64,000 nucleotides of DNA. Origin: Clostridia bacterium. Its GTDB lineage: Bacteria; Bacillota; Clostridia; Oscillospirales; CAG-272. The stretch spans positions 1-64,000 of the forward strand of contig JAFQOG010000008.1 in NCBI GenBank assembly GCA_017420755.1. Direction: 5' to 3'. Below are positions 26,239 to 35,260 of this stretch, piece after piece. Positions within the stretch are counted from its first letter, which is position 1. Each line of letters starts with the position of its first letter. The position numbers and the translations under genes were made by a program. The notes beneath the pieces are model-generated. The model did no database searches and was not told where the DNA came from. It saw nothing but the letters and a program-made list of their open reading frames with translations.

Positions 26239-27861
26239 TTAATAATTCGGCAGAGTATCGCAAAACATAATGAGATTTGCACTAACTCTTTCTTGCTCTG
26301 TCAATGGCTTAAAAGTACCATTTGAATAGAGAATTTCAAGCGCCATCAGCGCGCAGGTTCTTCCTATAAATCCGTCAACATTGTAGTTTATGGCAAGATC
26401 ACGCATTTGTGGTGGATATAGCTTAGCCATCATTGAAGCAAGCTCTAAAATTTTTGGCGCAAATCTATCGGTTATTGATTTGTCTAGCTTTGGCAATCTC
26501 TCGAAAAATTTGCTCCAATTATCTCGTACAATAATAATATTTATTTTGCCATCATCAGTTATAAACTCTCGTTCTCTTAGACGATTGAATTTTTCAATAT
26601 TTGCAGGTGATTCACTAATCATTCCTGTTATTATTTCATAAATATAATCGTAATCTCTGTAATCATTATTTTGCCAAGCTCCCTTTCTTGATGAAAAGGC
26701 GCTGTCAATGGACCAACAAAATACAGATGGATATTTTCCGGATGAACGCGACATGTTTCCACAGCCCCAATAGTTTTTTATTTCTATAGTAGGCAAATAT
26801 TCCGGATCTAATTGCGTTGCATTTAGCTCGACATTTGCAATGAAATCTCCGCCGTGAGTTGTTTTTATGTGATATTTCGACATGTCAATATCTGCAGAAA
26901 TCGTACAGTTATTGCACATAGCATAGAACACAACTGAGGCTTCAAAGGCTTCTTTGTTTCCGGACGGAACATAAAAATCTGTAAAGCCCTCAATAGATTT
27001 TCTAACGATTGGAACATATTCCTCAACTAAAACTCCCGCAATTTCTTGGAGAAGCTTATATTTTAGTTCCTTTAACTCAAGAGAGTATTTGGTCGGAGAA
27101 AAGTTAACAAAAGTGGTATATCGCCCATTTCTTTCCTTAACTAAAAAGCCATTCTCCTCTAAGAATTTGATTTTATCCTCAATGAATACAGGCGTTAGCC
27201 CAAGCTCTTGGGCTATCTCGTTTGAGTTTTTTGGAGAATGATAAACACTGTAAACAATGTTTAAATTAAGTCTGTCACCAATATAGTCCTCAGGACCGTT
27301 ATTGTTACCCGGATTACCACTATGACCATAGGATAGTGGTATAATAGGGTTAAGCCCTAAATTTCCTATTTTTCGTTCCATTGTAAGCCCTTCCTTTAAT
27401 TCAGTTCTTGCTTGATTTAGATGCCATTTTACAGTACCTATTGAAATTCCAAGCTCGCTTGAAATTACTTTTATAGATTTACCCTCGTAATAAAACATGA
27501 ATACGATTTTTCTTCGAGAAGCGCTAAGATACGCAACCTCTCGTGATAGCCTTTTTAGGTCCTCGTCGTTATTTTCAAAAAAATATTCGTCATAATAGGG
27601 AATTTGTAATCCATCAAGAGAAATTCCTTCATGCCTTTTCTTGTAAGAGACATATTTTGCGTATGTATGCTCGCTAATCCTCCAAATATATCCCTCAATG
27701 TTGGAAATGTCATCAGCCCTTAAAAGAGAAGAATATACCTCGCAAACAATTTCCGAGCAAAGCTCCTCAGCTTCATCATAAGAAAAGGATTTCTTAACCG
27801 CAAAGCCATAAATCTTTTTTAGATACCTTGTAATAATTTGATCTGCTTTTTGTTTTTCCAT
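26239..27861 (-). CDS. Sigma-70-like protein fused to a winged-helix and a large unknown domain
   Basis: A 540-aa protein. N-terminal region 2-like segment (about 1-75, with the AEELCSEIV helix) and a region 4-like helix-turn-helix (about 105-160, GKSIKVISSELGISIGTVKWHLNQAR) give the layout of an ECF sigma factor. Next is a MarR/ArsR-like winged helix (about 195-255, NSNEIAQELGLTPVFIEDKIKFLEENGFLV) and a C-terminal domain of about 285 residues that I do not recognise. It lies divergent from an XRE regulator across a 286-bp spacer. GGAG site 6 nt before the start. No anti-sigma gene is adjacent, suggesting that control resides in the C-terminal part. Confidence 0.7.
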   Translation of the reverse strand: MEKQKADQIITRYLKKIYGFAVKKSFSYDEAEELCSEIVCEVYSSLLRADDISNIEGYIWRISEHTYAKYVSYKKRHEGISLDGLQIPYYDEYFFENNDEDLKRLSREVAYLSASRRKIVFMFYYEGKSIKVISSELGISIGTVKWHLNQARTELKEGLTMERKIGNLGLNPIIPLSYGHSGNPGNNNGPEDYIGDRLNLNIVYSVYHSPKNSNEIAQELGLTPVFIEDKIKFLEENGFLVKERNGRYTTFVNFSPTKYSLELKELKYKLLQEIAGVLVEEYVPIVRKSIEGFTDFYVPSGNKEAFEASVVFYAMCNNCTISADIDMSKYHIKTTHGGDFIANVELNATQLDPEYLPTIEIKNYWGCGNMSRSSGKYPSVFCWSIDSAFSSRKGAWQNNDYRDYDYIYEIITGMISESPANIEKFNRLREREFITDDGKINIIIVRDNWSKFFERLPKLDKSITDRFAPKILELASMMAKLYPPQMRDLAINYNVDGFIGRTCALMALEILYSNGTFKPLTEQERVSANLIMFCDTLPNY

Positions 27862-28052
27862 AATTTTCTCCGGCGCCGTTTGATAATATAGTGAACAAGA
27901 AAATATAAAGGTTGGCGTTTTTTCAAAAAATCTAATTTTATTTTACACAAAGCTCCATAATAAATCAACAAAAATATTCTCAATTTGAAATATCTGCCGA
28001 AAAAGCTTTTGAAAACTTAACTTAAAATTTATTTTTCTCAACAAATATGCCA

Positions 28053-28081
28053 TTTAACTGTGTTTTGTGGTATGATATAAT
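28053..28081 (+). promoter_or_regulatory. Promoter of the first XRE-TPR regulator
   Basis: TATAAT (28076-28081) with a weak -35 TTTAAC (28053-28058). An inverted repeat AAGCGA...GAACCGGTTC...TCGCTT (about 28091-28116) lies in the leader and could be an operator. No other signal is seen in 27862-28147. Confidence 0.5.
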
Positions 28082-28147
28082 TAAGTTGACAAAGCGATAG
28101 AACCGGTTCGCTTCGCTCTTGTTGTTTAGAACAAGGAGGAATATTTT

Positions 28148-29158
28148 ATGACTATTTGTATTGGTGCAAAAATTAAAGAGCTACGCAAGCGTGATAATAT
28201 GACACAGGAACAGCTTGCAGAAAGGCTAAATGTAACACCACAAACAATATCAAGGTGGGAAACCGAAACTGCATATCCGGACATTACTGCTATTCCAATT
28301 TTGGCTAATATTTTTGATGTTAGCATAGACACACTAATGGGATATGACAAAACCAAAACTGCTCAAAAAATAAATGACATTATTGCAAGTTCAAAAAAAT
28401 ATTTTTGGAGCAATATTAAAAAATGCGAAGCAATCCTTTTAGAAGCATTGAACGATTATCCCAACAATGATTTGATTTTAAGAGAGCTTCTTTCTCTGTA
28501 TGAGTGCCATATACGCACATATGGAAGAACAGAATACACTGATAAAGCAATTTCTGTGGCACATAAGATAATTGCAGAAGCAATTGATATTTTCTGCGTT
28601 TGTAGTGCCAAAGCAGACTTAGCCTCACTGTATTTAATGCAAAACAGATATAGTGATGCAAAACAAATCATTGACACCTTACCATATATGTACCCATATT
28701 TGCTAAATGATAAAATGCGTGTGTCCTCTTATTCCTTGAAGGGAGAGGATAGACTCAAAGAGGCGAGGGATTGGAAAATTATAGAATATCAAGAGCTTTT
28801 CTTGGCTTGCATAATGGAGGGCGAAGGGTATTTTGAAACAGGAGACTACGAAAATGCTCTAAAATCATTTATCGAAGGCAAGGATGTAATAGAAAGATTT
28901 ATGCTATGTGACAAAATATGTCCTGAAGCATATCTGTTTAACGGCGTACAAACCAATCATATGTGCTGTTATCTGCAGATAGCAGGCTGTTATTTAAAGC
29001 TAAATGACATTGATAAGTGCAAGCAATCCATTGAAAAAGCATACGAAATTGTATCCTTGGCAAACGGAGAGGATTTTGTAAAGCAACCCGAGCTGTTCCT
29101 AAATCAGTATAATAAAACCTATAAAGAATACGGACTTGAAAAATATAAACCATTATAA
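28148..29158 (+). CDS. XRE regulator with TPR-like C-terminal domain (1 of 3)
   Basis: A 336-aa regulator. A Cro/C1-type helix-turn-helix (about 5-65, MTQEQLAERLNVTPQTISRWE) is followed by a long helical repeat-rich region (about 85-330) built of TPR-like helix pairs with segments such as YLMQNRYSDAKQII and YFETGDYENALKSF. This architecture recalls RRNPP-type peptide-responsive regulators (Rgg, PlcR, PrgX), but no small pheromone gene is evident alongside. Strong AAGGAGG site 8 nt before the start. Confidence 0.8.
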   Translation: MTICIGAKIKELRKRDNMTQEQLAERLNVTPQTISRWETETAYPDITAIPILANIFDVSIDTLMGYDKTKTAQKINDIIASSKKYFWSNIKKCEAILLEALNDYPNNDLILRELLSLYECHIRTYGRTEYTDKAISVAHKIIAEAIDIFCVCSAKADLASLYLMQNRYSDAKQIIDTLPYMYPYLLNDKMRVSSYSLKGEDRLKEARDWKIIEYQELFLACIMEGEGYFETGDYENALKSFIEGKDVIERFMLCDKICPEAYLFNGVQTNHMCCYLQIAGCYLKLNDIDKCKQSIEKAYEIVSLANGEDFVKQPELFLNQYNKTYKEYGLEKYKPL

Positions 29159-29165
29159 TAAACCT

Positions 29166-29196
29166 AGTGAGCGCTGATTTATTCAGTGCTCACTTT
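29166..29196 (+). terminator. Terminator after the first XRE-TPR gene
   Basis: AGTGAGCGCTGA/TCAGTGCTCACT hairpin and TT. It is similar in sequence to the hairpin at 30492-30529. Confidence 0.7.
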
Positions 29197-29252
29197 AAAT
29201 TAATATTTGTAAAATTCAAACGCCGTTTGAGTGAAACTAAAGCCCAAAGTTA

Positions 29253-29281
29253 TTGACTATCACACAAAACAATGCTATCAT
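29253..29281 (+). promoter_or_regulatory. Promoter of the second XRE-TPR regulator
   Basis: TTGACT (29253-29258), 17-bp spacer, TATCAT (29276-29281). Confidence 0.7.
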
Positions 29282-29329
29282 AATAACAGAAGGTGTGCAC
29301 TCCCTCTAACAAAACAGGAGGACTTTATT

Positions 29330-30490
29330 ATGGTAGAACTTAAAATATCAGAGGTTATTTCAAGAGAAAGAAAAAGGCTTGATTTGACACAGGAAGAATT
29401 GGCAAAGGCTCTTTATGTGTCCCCTCAAGCCGTATCAAATTGGGAAAGAGGTGGCTATCCCGATATAACTTTGCTCCCATCTATTGCTAACTTTTTTGGA
29501 ATTACTGTTGACGAGCTTATCGGAAACGACGAGGTTAGTGTTAAAAGCGATATAGAAAGCTTTTTTGAAAAATACGGGAAAGTGAATTATAAAGAACGCT
29601 TATCATTGGCAAAGGCTTATCACAAAAAATATCCACAAAACTTTGAAATTATGGAAGTCTTAGGCGGCTCAATAGTAGAAATCAAGGACTATTGGGAAAA
29701 GGAATATCCTTTACTAAAACACATTTGCGAAAAAATAATGGAAGAATGTACAAACGAATGGATTAGACAAAGTGCCATTTATTATATGAATATTGTCTGC
29801 CCAGATGACGAGTTTGAAAATTGGAAATATAGAAGTCCGCGAATATTTGCTGATTGTGAAACAGAAAAAATAGAGGAGCGATACTATCAAAGATGTGATA
29901 ACGAAAGATTTCAGGCTCAATCCAACGCAAATAATCTGTTAAGTTTAATGCATTTCTTGGGCAGAGATTGTATGCGTTATCACGATGTGAGAGAAAAAGA
30001 CAGATTCAAATTAGTTTTTGAAAATCCAATGCGAACTGCCGAGCTCTCAAAATTAAAAATGCGAGTGCTTGAAAGCATTTCAATTGACGGTGAAATACCG
30101 GAGGCTTGGCTCGGCGCTTATGCAGAGCTATGCTTAAAAACAGGCGGTTCTTTGATTGGGGCAAACAAGCTTGACGAGGGATTTGCATATCTTGAAAAAT
30201 CATTTGAATTATATGAAAAATGGATTGAAATTCCCGAAGGAAGACTTATGGATGTAGGAAAGCCTGAGCTATTTGAAAATGCTAAGGTTAATAAAAACGA
30301 TAGCTCTAATGTCGTATATATTCATTTACAAAATGGTACAAAGATTTGGACTCCTTATTTGTGGCTCTTTTGGGGACTCAAAAACGATATAAGAAGGGCT
30401 ATGACACATTGGCATTGGTTTGACAATGTTCGCACAGACGAAAGATTTTTGGTTCTTTATGAAAAAGCATTAAATTTTATGGAAAAATAA
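29330..30490 (+). CDS. XRE regulator with helical C-terminal domain (2 of 3)
   Basis: A 386-aa regulator with an N-terminal HTH (about 5-65, LTQEELAKALYVSPQAVSNWE) and a helical domain for the rest of its length. ATG 29330 is chosen for the CAGGAGG site 8 nt upstream and for the promoter at 29253-29281, which excludes the earlier in-frame start. Its HTH is clearly related to genes 1 and 3 of this cluster. The C-terminal part is more divergent, rich in Trp and Glu, with a WIEIPEG segment. Targets unknown. Confidence 0.78.
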   Translation: MVELKISEVISRERKRLDLTQEELAKALYVSPQAVSNWERGGYPDITLLPSIANFFGITVDELIGNDEVSVKSDIESFFEKYGKVNYKERLSLAKAYHKKYPQNFEIMEVLGGSIVEIKDYWEKEYPLLKHICEKIMEECTNEWIRQSAIYYMNIVCPDDEFENWKYRSPRIFADCETEKIEERYYQRCDNERFQAQSNANNLLSLMHFLGRDCMRYHDVREKDRFKLVFENPMRTAELSKLKMRVLESISIDGEIPEAWLGAYAELCLKTGGSLIGANKLDEGFAYLEKSFELYEKWIEIPEGRLMDVGKPELFENAKVNKNDSSNVVYIHLQNGTKIWTPYLWLFWGLKNDIRRAMTHWHWFDNVRTDERFLVLYEKALNFMEK

Positions 30491-30491
30491 A

Positions 30492-30529
30492 ATTAGCGAG
30501 CGCTTATTTAATCAGCGCTCGCCATTTTC
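30492..30529. terminator. Bidirectional terminator between XRE genes 2 and 3
   Basis: GCGAGCGCTTA/AATCAGCGCTCGC hairpin between convergent genes; related to 29166-29196. Confidence 0.7.
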
Positions 30530-30530
30530 T

Positions 30531-31607
30531 CTAGTTGTACTTATTCAAAACTTCAATAATTATCGGTTCAGTTCTTAACTTTGAAATTTGCGGATGGTTT
30601 GTTGTATTCCATTGCGAAATTTCCCATTTTAAAGGATTATAGTTTACTTTTCCCGAGAAAATTTTCTTCAAGGCATCATCTGTTTTAATAAGAACAGTCA
30701 GTGCTTCTGCGGCAGAAAGCATTTTATCAAGCAAGCGTGCGATATCAACTACCATATCAGGTCTTGAAGCTGATAATCTGAAATTAAATATTCCTATCAA
30801 GTCATATTCCATAAGAGCAAAATACGCTTCGTTTGTTTCTTTTCTGGCATAGCTTAAGGCGTCAATTGCTTTTTCACAAAGCGCTACCTTTTCTTCGTCG
30901 GTCAAATTGGCAGAATACCAATAAGCTCTACCTAACTTTAAGGCGGTATTTTGTGCATACTCATACACATTCACTCTGTTCCAATAGCGATATTCGGGAG
31001 AATCCTTTTGGAATAACTGTTCTATTCTATGACTTGCGGTATCCCAACTGTTCGAGAAATTTGATTCTAAAAGTTCAATTGCTTCATTCGTGTTGCCTTT
31101 TGCATGTAAAAGCTTAGCTTTTAATCCTTTCGCATTTAACACAATAGAGCTGTCATTGCATTCGCAAATCAATCTTTCGCAAATTTTCCACAATTCCTCA
31201 AAGTTATCAAGCAAATTCTGAGTATCGTTATCTGCGAAACCACCTGCAATACACCAAGCATATTCACTCATTATCCTAAAATCATTAGGATGTTTTTTAT
31301 ATGCTTCAAAAATAAAATTCTTTGCCAAATGATGAGTGGAATAGGACTTTGAAATATTTGTATATTCCTCTAATGTATCCAAAATATCTTGTTCGATTTT
31401 TTCTTTGTTATATCCCATAAGCTCGTCAACAGAAACTCCAAAATAATGGGCAAGAGGAAAAATTAAGGTTATATCCGGATAGGTTTCGTCACGCTCCCAT
31501 TTGCTAACTGCAGCTACGGAAACATTAATTGCTTCTGCTAATTTTTCTTGAGTGATGCCTTTTTGTTTTCTTAATCTTTTTATATTTTCGCCTATTGCTA
31601 TTTTCAT
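30531..31607 (-). CDS. XRE regulator with TPR-like C-terminal domain (3 of 3)
   Basis: A 358-aa regulator. The Cro/C1 HTH (about 5-65, ITQEKLAEAINVSVAAVSKWE) is followed by a helical repeat domain (about 75-355). It is convergent with regulator 2. An AGGT site precedes the start. The N-terminal 65 residues share nearly the same pattern as the other two, including the YPDIT and MGY blocks, so the trio likely arose by duplication. No adjacent small peptide gene was seen. Confidence 0.8.
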   Translation of the reverse strand: MKIAIGENIKRLRKQKGITQEKLAEAINVSVAAVSKWERDETYPDITLIFPLAHYFGVSVDELMGYNKEKIEQDILDTLEEYTNISKSYSTHHLAKNFIFEAYKKHPNDFRIMSEYAWCIAGGFADNDTQNLLDNFEELWKICERLICECNDSSIVLNAKGLKAKLLHAKGNTNEAIELLESNFSNSWDTASHRIEQLFQKDSPEYRYWNRVNVYEYAQNTALKLGRAYWYSANLTDEEKVALCEKAIDALSYARKETNEAYFALMEYDLIGIFNFRLSASRPDMVVDIARLLDKMLSAAEALTVLIKTDDALKKIFSGKVNYNPLKWEISQWNTTNHPQISKLRTEPIIIEVLNKYN

Positions 31608-31730
31608 TTTTAATACCTCATTATTTAAAATTGAACTGAGCTCTCGTTCTAATCTAATATTATCACATTAATGCTGTTATGTACAGATAAGCTTACGATA
31701 AAAATTTTCAACCTACGATTGAATTTTGGG

Positions 31731-31760
31731 CAAAAAAGAAGCAAGATTTGAAATCTTGCC
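31731..31760 (-). terminator. Terminator of the ECF S-component gene
   Basis: GCAAGATTT/AAATCTTGC hairpin followed on the minus strand by a T run (31732-31737). Confidence 0.85.
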
Positions 31761-31768
31761 TCTAAATT

Positions 31769-32296
31769 TTATTGCTTTAAATTATTTATATATCGAGCAA
31801 TCGCCTTGTTTGCAAACAGAATATTTATAATAACATTTGAAGCAACAATCGCGCACAACCCTTGAATTAAGTTGAAGGCAATATTGGCAATCGCTAGCGC
31901 AAAGCCGTATAAAATCCACTCAAAAACGAAATAGCCAATCACCATCAAAAGCTCAGCTAAAACGGAGCTGATAATGAAGCCAAAGGGCCGTTTTAATAGC
32001 GACGATATCACCTTAAAGGAATAGTAGCCAACAAAAGCCATGAGCGCCTTTATAACAAGCGTCGCAGGCGCATATACAGCATATCCCAACAGCAAATCGG
32101 CAAGAGCAGAGCCAACACCGGCGCAAATACATCCAAGAGGCCCTAAAATCCAAGCACCCAAAAGCACAAACGCATCGCCAAGATTTACAAATCCTATGCC
32201 GGCAGGCATTGGAATGGCAATAAAATAGGTTGCGGTGAAAATAAGCGCTGTGAAAATCGCAGCAAGCGAAATTTTATGTATTTTGTATTTTTGCAT
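31769..32296 (-). CDS. ECF transporter S component (vitamin uptake)
   Basis: A 175-aa integral membrane substrate-binding subunit with about six spans and an N-terminal SLAAIFTALIF helix typical of ECF S components. Such proteins recruit shared EcfAAT energising subunits (not in the window) to import vitamins. The vitamin cannot be named: no riboswitch is seen in the 108 bp upstream, and no biosynthesis gene is near. A GGGAGAT site lies before the start. The GAWILGPLGCICAGVGSALADLL segment is a typical glycine-rich loop of the family. Confidence 0.82.
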   Translation of the reverse strand: MQKYKIHKISLAAIFTALIFTATYFIAIPMPAGIGFVNLGDAFVLLGAWILGPLGCICAGVGSALADLLLGYAVYAPATLVIKALMAFVGYYSFKVISSLLKRPFGFIISSVLAELLMVIGYFVFEWILYGFALAIANIAFNLIQGLCAIVASNVIINILFANKAIARYINNLKQ

Positions 32297-32452
32297 TAAA
32301 AATCATCTCCCAAAATAAAATATTTAAAAAGCATAAATGAAAATGACAAAAACATTATAGCACTCGATCAGTTATAATTCAAGTCCCTTTCACAATAATT
32401 TCACTTGAAAATGGAGATAATATATGGTACAATAAATTCAAGAGGTGATAAA

Positions 32453-33169
32453 ATGTTTTTTTACTTAGACTGGACATACATTATTTTAGTTTTGCCGGCA
32501 GTAATCCTTTCAATGTGGGCAAGCGCTAAGGTCAATTCAACCTTCAAAAAATATTCAACCACAAGTAATATGGCGGGCTTAACAGGAGCAGAGGTCGCAA
32601 GACGAATTCTATACGAAAATGGCTTGTATGATGTTCGTATAGAAATGGTTCACGGACACTTAACCGACCATTATGACCCACGCACAAATGTGGTAAGGCT
32701 CTCCGAGAGCACCTATAATAATACATCAAGCTCAGCAATAGGAGTTGCCGCGCACGAGGTTGGACACGCAATTCAGCACGCAACAGGTTATGTTCCCTTG
32801 AAAATTAGAAACGCAATCGTGCCGGTCACAAATATAGGCGCAAAGCTTTCTATGCCACTTATACTTTTAGGAATACTTTTATCGGGCTTTGGACAAATCT
32901 TTGCCTATATTGCATACGCCGGCGTTGCTTGCTTTTCCCTTTGCGCAATTTTTCAGCTTTTAACCCTTCCAACAGAGTTCAATGCAAGCAGAAGGGCGCT
33001 TAAAATAATTGACGATTGTGGCTTTTTAACTGACGAGGAAATGGTTGGAGCAAGAAAGGTTCTAAGCGCTGCCGCGATGACATATGTTGCCGCCCTTGCG
33101 GTCACATTGGCACAGCTTTTGAGGCTCGTTTTACTAGTCGCAAGCCTTAATGGAAACAGGCGTAGATAA
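32453..33169 (+). CDS. YugP-type membrane zinc metallopeptidase
   Basis: A 238-aa membrane protein with an N-terminal helix (about 5-24), a zinc protease motif HEVGH (101-105) and C-terminal membrane helices (about 130-170 and 205-230). It belongs to the YugP/zinc metallopeptidase family, predicted to act inside or at the membrane; substrates are unknown. The start at 32453 follows AGAGGTGAT and is preferred over the upstream in-frame ATG. It is transcribed away from the ECF S-component gene. Confidence 0.85.
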   Translation: MFFYLDWTYIILVLPAVILSMWASAKVNSTFKKYSTTSNMAGLTGAEVARRILYENGLYDVRIEMVHGHLTDHYDPRTNVVRLSESTYNNTSSSAIGVAAHEVGHAIQHATGYVPLKIRNAIVPVTNIGAKLSMPLILLGILLSGFGQIFAYIAYAGVACFSLCAIFQLLTLPTEFNASRRALKIIDDCGFLTDEEMVGARKVLSAAAMTYVAALAVTLAQLLRLVLLVASLNGNRRR

Positions 33170-33208
33170 GCCATAGATAAATATATTATAAAAAAATTCA
33201 AAAAACTA

Positions 33209-33237
33209 TTGACAAGCATCTTTCTTTGTGATAAAAT
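33209..33237 (+). promoter_or_regulatory. Promoter of the rplU-prp-rpmA operon
   Basis: TTGACA (33209-33214), 17-bp spacer, TAAAAT (33232-33237). Consensus-strength. Confidence 0.85.
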
Positions 33238-33242
33238 GAATA

Positions 33243-33322
33243 AGCCGCATAATGCCACGGTCGAAAACAGTCCTAGACTTACCTGGCTTAGCGAGATTTG
33301 TTGAAAGAGAGGTGCTTTTTTC
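33243..33322 (+). promoter_or_regulatory. L21-type ribosomal protein leader
   Basis: About 80 nt between the promoter and rplU start holding GC-rich paired segments, including GCCGCATAATGCC, CGGTCG...AGTCCTAG and ACCTGGCTTAGCGAG. The position and the small-hairpin content fit the Firmicute L21 leader, which is thought to mediate L21 autoregulation. I identify it from position and pattern, not from a covariance search. Confidence 0.65.
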
Positions 33323-33634
33323 ATGTTCGCAATTATTCAAACAGGTGGAAAGCAGTACAAAGTAAACGAAGGAGATGTAATCTTCATCGAGAAGCTTGAC
33401 AAGGCTGAAGGCGATGAGGTTAAGTTTGAGAATGTTCTTGCAATCTCAAACGATAGTGGCTTCGTAGCAGGCGCTCCTTATGTATCTGGTGCTTCCGTAA
33501 CAGCAACAGTTGTTCGTAACGGTAAGGGTAAGAAAATTTACGTTATGAAGTATAAGGCTAAGAAGAACGAGAAGAAGAAGATCGGTCACAGACAGCCATA
33601 TACAAAAGTACAAATTACAAAGATCGAGGGCTAA
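33323..33634 (+). CDS. rplU: 50S ribosomal protein L21
   Basis: A 103-aa L21 with the classic [14 protein letters not shown] start and the basic C-terminal [14 protein letters not shown] motif that contacts 23S rRNA. GAGAGGTG site upstream. First gene of rplU-prp-rpmA. Confidence 0.97.
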   Translation: MFAIIQTGGKQYKVNEGDVIFIEKLDKAEGDEVKFENVLAISNDSGFVAGAPYVSGASVTATVVRNGKGKKIYVMKYKAKKNEKKKIGHRQPYTKVQITKIEG

Positions 33635-33642
33635 TTCGCAAT

Positions 33643-34011
33643 ATGACAAAGGTCGTATTTTATAAATCCGGCGACAGCTTTTGGGGCTTCGAGGAGCAAG
33701 GACACACAGGATTTGCAGAAAGTGGCGAGGATATCCTTTGCGCAGCACTATCCTCAATGACAATGCTCATCATAAATGCAATCGAGGTTGCATATGCTTC
33801 AAGCGTCGATTACGAGATTGACGATGAAACCACGAATGTACGCGTTAGCGTTCGTAGCGCGTTATCCGACTACGAATCAGATGAGAGAAAGAGATACGCT
33901 ATCTCAGGACTCATCATGGCGTATTATTATCAGCTAAACGATTTGGTCGAGGAATATTACGACTATCTTGAGGTTGAGGTAATCGAAAAGAAATTTGAGG
34001 ATAACAATTAA
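33643..34011 (+). CDS. prp: Ribosomal-processing cysteine protease Prp
   Basis: A 122-aa Prp that cleaves the N-terminal extension of L27. The catalytic pair H21 (GHTGF) and C33 (DILCAALS) is in place. Normal length for the family. It lies 8 nt after rplU and 30 nt before rpmA, as in other Firmicutes. Confidence 0.93.
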   Translation: MTKVVFYKSGDSFWGFEEQGHTGFAESGEDILCAALSSMTMLIINAIEVAYASSVDYEIDDETTNVRVSVRSALSDYESDERKRYAISGLIMAYYYQLNDLVEEYYDYLEVEVIEKKFEDNN

Positions 34012-34041
34012 ACGTAAAATCAGATAATGGAGGAACAAAAA

Positions 34042-34320
34042 ATGTTAAGACTTAGTTTACAGTTCTTCGCACATAAAAAAGGTGTAGGTTCTACTAAAAA
34101 CGGTCGTGATAGTGAATCCAAGCGTCTTGGCGTTAAAAAGGCAGACGGTGCAACAGTAGTTGCTGGTAACATTATCGTAAGACAAAGAGGAACAAAAATT
34201 CACCCAGGTAACAATGTAGGTATCGGTTCCGATGACACACTCTTTGCATTGATTGACGGAGTAGTTAAGTTTGAACACCTCACAAAGACCAAGAAGTGCG
34301 TTAGTGTTTATGCAAAATAA
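34042..34320 (+). CDS. rpmA: 50S ribosomal protein L27 with N-terminal extension
   Basis: A 92-aa L27. It begins [10 protein letters not shown] before [13 protein letters not shown], the conserved N-terminus of mature L27 that reaches the peptidyl transferase centre. The extension must be removed, and Prp is encoded just upstream. ATG 34042 is chosen over 34027 because the latter is part of GGAGG, the ribosome site. Gly-rich and basic motifs GTKIHPG and [10 protein letters not shown] are as expected. Confidence 0.97.
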   Translation: MLRLSLQFFAHKKGVGSTKNGRDSESKRLGVKKADGATVVAGNIIVRQRGTKIHPGNNVGIGSDDTLFALIDGVVKFEHLTKTKKCVSVYAK

Positions 34321-34328
34321 TTAAAAAC

Positions 34329-34356
34329 TCCACCGATTTAGCTCGGTGGAGCTTTT
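34329..34356 (+). terminator. Terminator of the rplU operon
   Basis: CTCCACCGA/TCGGTGGAG hairpin with a CTTTTATTTT tail. Confidence 0.85.
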
Positions 34357-34452
34357 ATTTTGCAAAATTGACAAATCATATCTTTAAGAAAAGCTCAACT
34401 CTGTATAAAAGCATAAAAAATAAAATAAATAAAAAATTGTTTGAAAAATATC

Positions 34453-34481
34453 TTCACATATGTAAAAAAATATGTTAGAAT
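34453..34481 (+). promoter_or_regulatory. Promoter of sufC-sufB
   Basis: TTCACA (34453-34458), 17-bp spacer, TAGAAT (34476-34481). Confidence 0.6.
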
Positions 34482-34527
34482 AGTACAAGCCTAAATAAAA
34501 CATAAGATATTTTACAAGGAGATTAAA

Positions 34528-35250
34528 ATGCTTAAGCTGGAAAATGTTTCCTTTGAGGTTCAAGTAGATGATTCTCGCAAGGAAATTTTAAAAAATATAA
34601 ATGTAGAAATAGACGATGGCTTTGTTGCGATAACCGGCCCAAACGGTGGTGGAAAATCAACCCTTGCAAAGATTATTGCAGGAATTTATACTCCAACCTC
34701 CGGAAAAATCTATTTTGATGGAGTAGATATCACAGATAAAACCATTACAGAGCGTGCAAATATGGGAATCAGCTTTGCCTTCCAACAGCCTGTAAGATTT
34801 AAGGGACTTACTGTAAAGGACATTATCACTCTCGCCGCAGGACGCAAGATTACCGTAGGCGATGCGTGTAAATATCTTTCCGAGGTAGGCCTTTGCGCAA
34901 GAGATTATATCGACAGAGAGGTTAATGCCTCGCTTTCCGGTGGAGAGCTTAAAAGAATTGAAATTGCAATGATAAATGCAAGAGGTACAAAGCTATCGGT
35001 ATTTGATGAGCCTGAGGCAGGAATAGACCTTTGGAGCTTCAATAATCTAATTCAAGTGTTTGAAAAAATGCACGAAAGAACAAACGGCTCAATAATCATA
35101 ATTTCTCACCAAGAAAGAATACTCAATATTGCAGATAAAATCATTGTTGTCGCAAACGGAGAAATCACCCAATATGGAAATAAGGAAGATATTCTTCCCG
35201 ACCTTTTAGGAAAAGCATCAGCACCGTGTAAGGTGCTAACTGACAATTAA
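34528..35250 (+). CDS. sufC: SufC Fe-S assembly ATPase
   Basis: A 240-aa cytosolic ABC-type ATPase of Fe-S cluster assembly. Walker A GPNGGGKST (about 38-46), Q-loop FQQPVRF, the signature LSGGELKRIE, Walker B SVFDEPEAGID and the H-loop HQERIL are visible. AAGGAG site. It is followed 10 nt later by a SufB/SufD-like gene only; no sufS, sufU or sufA is in the window, a composition matching the SMS-type minimal SufBC. Confidence 0.9.
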   Translation: MLKLENVSFEVQVDDSRKEILKNINVEIDDGFVAITGPNGGGKSTLAKIIAGIYTPTSGKIYFDGVDITDKTITERANMGISFAFQQPVRFKGLTVKDIITLAAGRKITVGDACKYLSEVGLCARDYIDREVNASLSGGELKRIEIAMINARGTKLSVFDEPEAGIDLWSFNNLIQVFEKMHERTNGSIIIISHQERILNIADKIIVVANGEITQYGNKEDILPDLLGKASAPCKVLTDN

Positions 35251-35260
35251 GGAGGAAGCT

